Below, piece after piece: positions 5,886 through 10,980 of a stretch of DNA of 10,980 nt. The position numbers were made by a program, and so were the translations under genes. The notes under the pieces were generated by a model, which was given only the letters and a program-made list of their open reading frames with translations, was not told where the DNA came from and ran no database searches. Location: contig JABSSB010000045.1 of NCBI GenBank assembly GCA_013214715.1, positions 1 to 10,980 on the forward strand, given 5' to 3'. Numbering within the stretch: the stretch's first letter is position 1; every line of letters begins with the position of its first letter. Source of the stretch: Paracoccaceae bacterium. Its GTDB lineage: Bacteria; Pseudomonadota; Alphaproteobacteria; Rhodobacterales; Rhodobacteraceae.

Positions 5886-6821
5886 TTAGCCCATCATCTG
5901 ATAGCTGACCGGAACAAAGCGGAAGCCGTCGCCCCGCGCTTCGACATAGCCAGCGGCAGGGAAAGGCATGTGGTAGCCGATCATCGGCACCTTGTCGGCT
6001 GCGAGCATGCTCAGAACCTTACGGCGGCTTTCGGCGGCTTTGGCCTTGTCCATGTCAAAGCGGACTTCCCATTCGGGATGCGCGAAGGACCAGACATAAT
6101 GGTTGGCCAGATCGCCCGTCAGCACCAGCTGCTGCCCGTCGCTTTCCAGCATGTAAACCGTGTGGCCCGGCGTGTGGCCCGAGGCATCCATCGCGGTGAT
6201 GCCCGGCACAACGCTGTCGCCATCGCCGAGGAAGGTCATCTTTTCGGCCATCGGCGTGACCTTTTCGGCGACCATGTCACCTACGCGGTTGCCTGCCTCC
6301 ATCGCAGACCAAAAGTCATATTCTGCCGCGGCGGTGACATAGCGCGCATTGGCAAAGGTTTCCGCGCCCTCTGTCATCATGCCGCCGATATGGTCGGGAT
6401 GCATGTGGGTCAGAACGACGACGTCGATCTGGTCGGGCGTCACGCCGGCCTGCTCCAGCGCGGTCTGGATGCCGCCCTGGCCCAGACCGGTGTCAAACAG
6501 CACCAGCTCGCTGCCTGCATCCACCAAGGTGGGGGTGAAGAAGAACTGGACCTGATCGGCGGGGATGAAGTTTTCAGCCGAAACAGCGGCAAATTCTTCA
6601 TCTGTGGCGCCGCCGCCAAAAATCTCTTTGGCACCGTCGCGCATGATCGAGCCGTCCAGCAACGTGGTCACGCCCATGCTGCCAAGGCTAAAGCTGCGCG
6701 CGACGCTGGGCGCGGCCTTGCCGCCATGGCCACCGGCCAGCGCAGGTTTCACGGTGGCTGCCGCCAATGGCAGAGCCGCGGCACTTGTCAAAGCCGCGCG
6801 GCGGCTGAGCTTGATGGTCAT
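5886..6821 (-). CDS. Tat-exported MBL-fold metallo-hydrolase
   Basis: A 311-residue metallo-beta-lactamase-fold hydrolase with an export signal. The N-terminus MTIKLSRRAALTSAAALPL carries a twin-arginine motif, a hydrophobic stretch and an AxA-like cleavage site (PALAGG, about residue 29), so the mature enzyme should act in the periplasm. The metal ligands are all visible: HMHPDH at 139-144, H220 in SGHTPGH, D237 in LTGD and H284 in GYH, fitting a two-metal site. The pattern resembles methyl parathion hydrolase/AHL lactonase-type members, but the substrate (lactone, phosphoester or other) cannot be read from sequence. ATG 6821 is preferred: GAGGAG (6829-6834) lies 7 nt upstream and the Tat signal begins there; the longer frame to 6860 would add 13 residues ahead of the signal. 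It is a single gene with its own terminator. Confidence 0.88.
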   Translation of the reverse strand: MTIKLSRRAALTSAAALPLAAATVKPALAGGHGGKAAPSVARSFSLGSMGVTTLLDGSIMRDGAKEIFGGGATDEEFAAVSAENFIPADQVQFFFTPTLVDAGSELVLFDTGLGQGGIQTALEQAGVTPDQIDVVVLTHMHPDHIGGMMTEGAETFANARYVTAAAEYDFWSAMEAGNRVGDMVAEKVTPMAEKMTFLGDGDSVVPGITAMDASGHTPGHTVYMLESDGQQLVLTGDLANHYVWSFAHPEWEVRFDMDKAKAAESRRKVLSMLAADKVPMIGYHMPFPAAGYVEARGDGFRFVPVSYQMMG

Positions 6822-6897
6822 CTTGGGTCTCCTCGCTCCTGATGATCTCATAGCGAGCAAAGCTAGTGCGACACCCAGTCGCGACCAGTCTAAAAAC

Positions 6898-6915
6898 CAG
6901 ACAGGTTTGCGTCTG
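6898..6915. promoter_or_regulatory. Possible operator palindrome upstream of the MBL hydrolase
   Basis: Half-sites cagac (6898-6902) and gtctg (6911-6915) form a dyad with an 8-bp centre. It lies about 77 bp upstream of the hydrolase start and just before the DUF1801 remnant, so it is placed to control either of two divergent genes. Five-base arms are short enough to occur by chance. Confidence 0.2.
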
Positions 6916-6936
6916 AACGGTAAGTCAAGGTAACCT

Positions 6937-7158
6937 CTGCGTGATGAGCTTGAACAGACACAACCGACGGATCGCAGCGTCGCCGCCTATCTGGCCGGCG
7001 TGACCCCGCCCCGCCGAGGAGGCGCAGCGGGTGGAACGCTGTTTCGCGAGGGTGATGCGGGGCGCGGGCTGGTCGGCTATGGTCGCTATGATTATCGCCA
7101 TGGCAGCGGGTGGGAGGGGTCGTTTCTGGCCACCGGTTTTCCGCCGCGGGCGCGGGCC
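6937..7158 (+). pseudogene. Remnant of a DUF1801 (YdhG-like) family gene
   Basis: The + strand encodes DELEQTQPTDRSVAAYL, AGVTPPRR, then LFREGDAGRGLVGYGRYDYR and EGSFLATGFPPRA. These match in order the N-terminal half of DUF1801 proteins: helix SVxxYLxxV, then RR, then helix LF, then hGYGRYxYR, then GFxPR. The middle is shifted: after PPRR the neighbouring frame reads EEAQRVERCF, the expected helix, and the first frame resumes at LFRE, which suggests compensating small indels. The W-G-P region normally before GYGRY is shortened. The frame begins after TAA 6931 with CTG at 6937 and no standard start, though AAGG lies 6 nt before it. The C-terminal half (about 65 residues) is missing; similarity ends near 7158, inside the opposite-strand gene. 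Family recognition is from memory of its motifs. Confidence 0.6.
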
Positions 7159-7442
7159 AGGTCCGATTTGACCGTGAACCCGCGATTGGCGTGATCGAAT
7201 TCGGCCAGCAAACCGGTAAAGAACGGCGCGTCCTGTTGATCCTTTGGGATATCGGGGGCCAGCAAGGCAAGGCGTCGTTTGCACATGGTTCCGAAGTGCA
7301 GATGCCAGGATTGGCCTTCCCATGACATTTTCAGCGTCAGGTCCGACGATGTCGCGCCGGGATTGTCCAGCAACACGCGGGTCAGTTTGGCCTCGGCATT
7401 GGCGTGCATCTGGCGAAGCTGGGTCAGGGATTTGAAGGGCAA
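7092..7442 (-). CDS. Hypothetical protein, 116 residues
   Basis: I do not recognise the family, but it reads like a real protein: an amphipathic N-terminal helix (SLTQLRQMHANAEAKLTRVLL), then a segment with strands (TLKMSWEGQSWHLHFGTMC) and a charged C-terminal part (LLAEFDHANRGFTVKSDLARA). It is probably cytoplasmic, with no signal or membrane segment. The start is TTG 7442 with no clear ribosome site. In-frame residues TAIQRLIAW continue upstream to a TAA, so the N-terminus may have been altered; ATG 7409 is the alternative. The last 20 or so codons (7092-7158) are antisense to the DUF1801 remnant, so the original C-terminus has probably been replaced by read-through into a deletion junction. 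It is not clearly linked to the MBL gene 270 bp downstream. Confidence 0.5.
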   Translation of the reverse strand: MPFKSLTQLRQMHANAEAKLTRVLLDNPGATSSDLTLKMSWEGQSWHLHFGTMCKRRLALLAPDIPKDQQDAPFFTGLLAEFDHANRGFTVKSDLARARGGKPVARNDPSHPLPWR

Positions 7443-7638
7443 CCAAGCGATAAGTCTTTGAATAGCCGTTTAAGTCACTTGAATAGATGTGATGACATCA
7501 TGCGAATGGTCGAAACCATGCATGGAGTATTGCGGCCGTTTAAAGGCGTCTGGACGGGATGTGCCCTGAGCTGTCAGCGCGGCCGAACTGGACAAAGCGG
7601 CGGTGTCGTGCCAAAGGGCGCGGCAACAGGAGAACCTC

Positions 7639-8967
7639 ATGACCACGACCCGTTTCGCCCCGTCGCCCACGGGCTATATCCATATCGGCAACCTGCGCAC
7701 CGCGCTGATGAATTACCTTATCGCGCGCAAGGCCGGGGGCACATTTATCCTGCGCATCGACGACACAGACCCTGAGCGGTCGAAGGAAGACTATGTCGAT
7801 GCGATCAAGGAAGATCTGGACTGGCTGGGCTTGCATTGGGACCGGGTCGAGCGGCAGTCCGAGCGGCTCGACCGGTATCACGCCGCTGCCGATCGTCTGC
7901 GCGAGATGGGCCGGTTTTATGAAGCGTTCGAAACCCCGACCGAGCTGGATCTGAAACGCAAGAAGCAGCTGAACATGGGCAAACCGCCGGTCTATGACCG
8001 CGCCGCCTTGGCGCTGAGCGAGGCGGAGAAAGAGGCGCTGCGGGCCGAGCGGGGCAATGGCGTCTGGCGCTTCAAGCTGGATCATGAGCGGATCGACTGG
8101 GCGGATGGGATTCTGGGCGATATCTCGATCGATGCGGCCTCGGTCTCGGACCCGGTGTTGATCCGGGGCGATGGGCAGTTTCTGTATACGCTGGCCTCGG
8201 TCGTGGATGATACCGAGATGGGCGTGACGGATGTGGTGCGCGGGTCGGATCACGTGACCAACACCGCCACGCAAATCCAGATCATCGAGGCTCTGGGCGG
8301 GGCGGTGCCGCGCTTTGCCCATCACTCGCTGCTGACCGGGCCGCAGGGGGAAGCGCTGTCGAAACGGCTTGGCACGCTGGCGCTGCGTGATCTGCGGGCC
8401 GAAGGCGTGCAGCCCATGGCGCTTTTGTCGCTGATGGCGCGGTTGGGCTCGTCGGACCCGGTGGAGCTGCGCAACGATATGTCCGAGCTGATCGACGGGT
8501 TTGATGTCACGCGCTTTGGCGCCGCCCCGACCAAGTTCGACAAGGACGATCTGTTCCCGCTGACCGCGCGCTATTTGCAGGGCCTGCCGCTAAGCGATGT
8601 GCGCGGGGCCGTGGCGGCTGCGGGCGTGCCGGATGATCTTGCCGAGCCGTTCTGGCTGATGGCGCGGGATAATATCACCACCCTGTCCGATCTCGAGGGG
8701 TGGTGGGGGCTGTGCCGGGACGGGGCTGCGCCTTTGGTGGGTGACGAAGATCTGGCCTTTGTGCGCGAGGCGATGGCGTTGTTGCCTGACGGGCCGCTGG
8801 ATGGCGACAGCTGGTCGCGCTGGACGTCGGCGGTCAAAACCGCAACCGGCCGCAAGGGCAAGGCTTTGTTCATGCCTCTGCGAAAGGCTCTGACCGGGCG
8901 GGAACGCGGCCCGGAAATGGCGGCTCTGCTGCCCTTGCTGCAAACCATTCCGGCGCGCGATTTGTAA
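7639..8967 (+). CDS. gltX: Glutamate--tRNA ligase
   Basis: Class I aminoacyl-tRNA synthetase that charges tRNA with glutamate in the cytoplasm. Its 442 residues are full length. FAPSPTGYIHIGNLRTAL (6-23) contains the HIGH signature as HIGN (15-18). DDTDPERS (41-48) and RGSDH (201-205) are further family blocks, and GEALSKRLG (238-246) is the KMSKS loop in the SKR form. An anticodon-binding domain fills the remainder. The start ATG 7639 has AGGAGA (7628-7633) 5 nt upstream; the frame is open to 7603 but that part is not protein-like. Many alphaproteobacteria have two GluRS copies, one often serving tRNA-Gln for the amidotransferase route; whether this is the discriminating copy cannot be told here. 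No tRNA or amidotransferase gene is adjacent, and no T-tailed terminator follows. Confidence 0.95.
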   Translation: MTTTRFAPSPTGYIHIGNLRTALMNYLIARKAGGTFILRIDDTDPERSKEDYVDAIKEDLDWLGLHWDRVERQSERLDRYHAAADRLREMGRFYEAFETPTELDLKRKKQLNMGKPPVYDRAALALSEAEKEALRAERGNGVWRFKLDHERIDWADGILGDISIDAASVSDPVLIRGDGQFLYTLASVVDDTEMGVTDVVRGSDHVTNTATQIQIIEALGGAVPRFAHHSLLTGPQGEALSKRLGTLALRDLRAEGVQPMALLSLMARLGSSDPVELRNDMSELIDGFDVTRFGAAPTKFDKDDLFPLTARYLQGLPLSDVRGAVAAAGVPDDLAEPFWLMARDNITTLSDLEGWWGLCRDGAAPLVGDEDLAFVREAMALLPDGPLDGDSWSRWTSAVKTATGRKGKALFMPLRKALTGRERGPEMAALLPLLQTIPARDL

Positions 8968-9283
8968 CAGGCACCTCTCCCGCGGGGTCGGCACGGATCA
9001 AAGATCCGCTTGACCCGTTTGGGTGGGGCAGCGCGCCTGCGGCGCGCTGATGCGGAGCGCGGGTCCCGCGGCGGGCCGCAGGTCCGCGGCGGCCCTGCCC
9101 AAGGCGCGTCCGCGTCCGCAAGGGCGCGGTCGGGACGCGGGAGGCGCAGGCTTGCTCTTGGGCCGGAGCGTCCGGGCCAAGCGGCTATGAATTTTGGGAC
9201 AATCCCAGCGGAACGGGTCGAAAGCCTCTAGGTAGAAGGGCGGCTCTCGGCCTAAGGTCTGTGTGCCCAGCAGGGAGTTCATG
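8968..9283. other. GC-rich hairpin-rich spacer between gltX and the MATE gene
   Basis: These 316 bp hold no convincing gene. They contain several stems: a 5-bp pair ggatc/gatcc (8995-9007), a 9-bp pair cagcgcgcc/ggcgcgctg with a 3-nt loop (9029-9049), and an 11-bp pair with one mismatch, cttgggccgga/tccgggccaag (9157-9181). Between 9060 and 9150 the sequence is dense in overlapping GC palindromes, including cgcgtcc and gggacgcg. AGGGAG near 9272-9277 is the ribosome site of the MATE gene. Confidence 0.5.
9029..9049. repeat. Strong GC hairpin after gltX
   Basis: The arms cagcgcgcc (9029-9037) and ggcgcgctg (9041-9049) pair perfectly around tgc. It lies 62 bp after the gltX stop and could protect the transcript end. 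No T-run follows, so it is not a classical intrinsic terminator. Confidence 0.5.
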
Positions 9284-10669
9284 ATGGCACAGGCGCGCTT
9301 TCTGTCTGGCAATCTGTTTCGACATGTCGCTACGATGTCTCTGACCTCGTCGGTTGGGCTGACGGCCGTCTTTGCCGTCGATTTCATCGACATGGTGTTC
9401 ATCTCGATGCTGGGCAAAGCGGCTTTGGCAGCGGCGGTGGGCTATGCCGGGGCGGTGCTCTTTTTCACATCGGCCTTCGGCATCGGCATGGCGATTGCGG
9501 GCGGCGCGTTGGTGGCACGGGCCCTGGGCGAGGGTCAGCCCGCTGCAGCCCGGCGCAAGGCAACCCATGTGCTGATTTACGGCGCTCTCTTTGCCGCAGG
9601 ATTTGCCCTGATCGTCTGGCTGAACCTGCGCCCAATCGTGCAACTGGTCGGCGCGACCGGAGAAACCGCCGATCTGGCGGTGCATTATCTGGCCATACTT
9701 GTGCCCTTTCTGCCCCTGCTGGTGCTGGGCATGATCGGCGGCGCGATCCTGCGCGCGCATGGGGCGGCGCGCCTGTCGATGATGGCCACGATCTGGGCCG
9801 GGCTGGCCAATGCCATTCTGGACCCGATCCTGATCTTCGGCCTGAATATGGAACTGACGGGCGCGGCGCTGGCCTCGGTCGCAGCGCGGATCGTGATGGT
9901 GGCGGCGGCGCTTTATCCGATCTGGCGCTATCATGGCGGCTTCTCGCGCCTGACCCCGCGCCGTCTGATGGCCGATTTGCCGCCGATCTTCACCATCGCG
10001 ATCCCGGCGATCCTCACACAGCTCGCCACGCCGGTCGGGCAGGCCTATGTCACCCGCGCCATGGCCGAGTTCGGAGAGGCCGCCGTCGCCGGCATGGCCG
10101 TGATCTCGCGTCTCATGCCGGTCTCTTTTGCGGTGATCTTTGCGCTTTCGGGCGCGGTGGGGCCAATCATTGGGCAGAATGCCGGAGCCGGTTTGACGGA
10201 CCGGGTGCGGGGCACCTATCGGGCGGCTTTGGGCTTTACACTCGGGGTCGTGGTGCTGATTTCTGCGCTGCTCTTCCTGCTGCGCTGGCCGATTGCGGGG
10301 CTGTTTCAGGCCGAGGGCATCACCTTGCAGCTGATCCTGCTCTTTTGCGGGCCGCTGGCGCTGGCCTATGTGTTCAACGGAGTGATCTTTGTATCGAACG
10401 CGAGTTTTAACAATCTGGGTCACCCGTTCTATTCCACATGGATCAACTGGGGTCGGCATACGCTGGGCACGATCCCTTTTGTGATCGTCTTTGCCGCTTG
10501 GCTGGGCGCGCCGGGTGTGCTGATCGGGCAGGCCGTGGGCGGCGCGATCTTTGCCGCGCTGGCGCTGGGTCTGGCCTTGCGGGTGATTTCGGCCGCGGAT
10601 AGCGACGCCGGCCGACCGCTGTTTCAGCGGCGCGGCAAAGAGCATGAGTTGCTAAATCACCGCCGCTAG
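9284..10669 (+). CDS. MATE family efflux transporter
   Basis: Inner-membrane antiporter of the multidrug and toxic compound extrusion family, which expels cationic drugs or metabolites in exchange for Na+ or H+. The 461 residues form about twelve hydrophobic helices in two related halves. Family-like stretches include DFIDMVFISMLGKAALAA in helix 1, ALGEGQPAAARRK in the first cytoplasmic loop, ILRAHGAAR, ANAILDPILIFGLNMELTGAALAS, and GPIIGQNAGAG at the start of the second half. The substrate is unknown. ATG 9284 is preferred because AGGGAG lies about 6 nt upstream; ATG 9281 and GTG 9263 are in-frame alternatives. It appears monocistronic. The last 18 bp overlap the 3' end of the convergent gene to its right. 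Confidence 0.9.
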   Translation: MAQARFLSGNLFRHVATMSLTSSVGLTAVFAVDFIDMVFISMLGKAALAAAVGYAGAVLFFTSAFGIGMAIAGGALVARALGEGQPAAARRKATHVLIYGALFAAGFALIVWLNLRPIVQLVGATGETADLAVHYLAILVPFLPLLVLGMIGGAILRAHGAARLSMMATIWAGLANAILDPILIFGLNMELTGAALASVAARIVMVAAALYPIWRYHGGFSRLTPRRLMADLPPIFTIAIPAILTQLATPVGQAYVTRAMAEFGEAAVAGMAVISRLMPVSFAVIFALSGAVGPIIGQNAGAGLTDRVRGTYRAALGFTLGVVVLISALLFLLRWPIAGLFQAEGITLQLILLFCGPLALAYVFNGVIFVSNASFNNLGHPFYSTWINWGRHTLGTIPFVIVFAAWLGAPGVLIGQAVGGAIFAALALGLALRVISAADSDAGRPLFQRRGKEHELLNHRR

Positions 10670-10980
10670 CTGCTGATCAACAAAAGCGCGTTCTTCTGCG
10701 GTCAGGCTCTGATGGCGCGGATAGATCGGCGTGGCGCGGTCATCGCGGATCGGCGCGTCCCACCCGGCGGTGCTGGCAAAAAACGCCCGCGCCCCGGCCT
10801 CGCCAAACTCGCGCAGATAGCCTTGGACCACGACATCGAGATAGCTCAACAGGATCGGGTGTTTCTCCGAGGGCGCTGCGGCGGCATCCAAAGGCACGGC
10901 ATAGGCGGCGATCTGCGGCGCATGGGGCAGGTCATGGGTCACCTGGGGCGAGGCATCAAAGCGATCATAGGCCCATTCCC
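10652..10980 (-). CDS. C-terminal part of a possible gamma-glutamylcyclotransferase-like protein
   Basis: The gene runs off the right edge; 108 codons plus the stop are visible. The frame has a GTG at 10942, but protein-like sequence (EWAYDRFDASPQVTHDLPH) continues in frame to the window end, so the true start lies outside. Visible blocks are ILLSYLDVVVQGYLREFGE, then STAGWDAPIRDDRATPIYPR, then a C-terminal helix ending FVDQQLAAVI. The order S-Y-L-D-V-V-hydrophobic-G, GW-P-DR, YPR resembles the C-terminal region of bacterial gamma-glutamylcyclotransferase-like (AIG2-fold) proteins, but the catalytic N-terminal part is not in view, so this is a tentative call. It converges on the MATE gene with an 18-bp overlap. 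Confidence 0.5.
   Translation of the reverse strand, partial: EWAYDRFDASPQVTHDLPHAPQIAAYAVPLDAAAAPSEKHPILLSYLDVVVQGYLREFGEAGARAFFASTAGWDAPIRDDRATPIYPRHQSLTAEERAFVDQQLAAVI

Noticed and set aside
5880..6842. 320-codon + frame opposite the MBL hydrolase
   Set aside because: The minus strand has all metal-binding motifs, a Tat signal, a ribosome site and a terminator; the + frame is its shadow.
7500..7530. Dyad atggt-cgaa-accat upstream of gltX as an operator
   Set aside because: The five-base arms are short and no promoter elements could be aligned with it.
9185..10645. 486-codon minus-strand frame antisense to the MATE gene
   Set aside because: The product is His/Arg/Gln-rich shadow sequence; the + strand has a clear twelve-helix transporter over the same bases.
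1..10980. CRISPR arrays, transposases, integrases, rRNA, tRNA
   Set aside because: Looked for on both strands; no regularly spaced repeats, DDE-type or tyrosine-recombinase proteins, or structural RNA signatures were found.

Overview
The window looks like chromosomal DNA of a marine alphaproteobacterium of the Rhodobacteraceae/Roseobacter type. The basis is the high-GC coding style of most genes, the character of the proteins (a 442-aa GltX, a Tat-exported MBL-fold hydrolase, MarC, a CofD-like protein) and GC-rich intergenic palindromes. This placement is inference from sequence style; no rRNA or tRNA gene is present to anchor it.

Layout, left to right. (1) 1-517: an AT-richer stretch with a small orphan membrane protein. 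(2) 518-1354: 837 bp with no credible gene, carrying several inverted repeats, including a perfect 20-bp inverted repeat just after marC. (3) 1355-2484: marC (-) and a VOC/glyoxalase-fold protein (+), divergent from a short shared promoter region. (4) 2495-4830: a CofD/YvcK-like protein (-) and a formylglycine-generating enzyme (FGE, +), divergent across about 240 bp. (5) 4827-5654: a lower-GC sulfotransferase-family gene (-) meeting the FGE tail to tail with interlocked stop codons. Its 5' part, which encodes the sulfate-donor (PAPS) loop, lies upstream of any usable start codon, so the gene appears broken. (6) 5655-5885: a candidate small RNA ending in a + strand intrinsic terminator, then the terminator of the next gene. 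(7) 5886-6821: an exported MBL-fold hydrolase (-). (8) 6937-7442: the decayed 5' half of a DUF1801-family gene (+) run into the 3' end of a small uncharacterised gene (-). (9) 7639-8967: gltX. (10) 8968-9283: a GC-rich, hairpin-rich spacer. (11) 9284-10669: a MATE-family transporter. (12) 10652-10980: the 3' part of a convergent gene that runs off the window, possibly a gamma-glutamylcyclotransferase-like protein.

There is no long operon: most genes are single units arranged divergently or convergently. The content is a mix of housekeeping (gltX), detoxification/transport (MATE, VOC protein, MBL hydrolase) and accessory genes. I do not see a clear new multi-gene system. The strongest unusual signals are the disrupted sulfotransferase, the tail-to-tail gene wreck at 6937-7158, the possible orphan small RNA at about 5675-5772, and the divergent pairing of a CofD-like protein with an FGE that has no sulfatase in sight.
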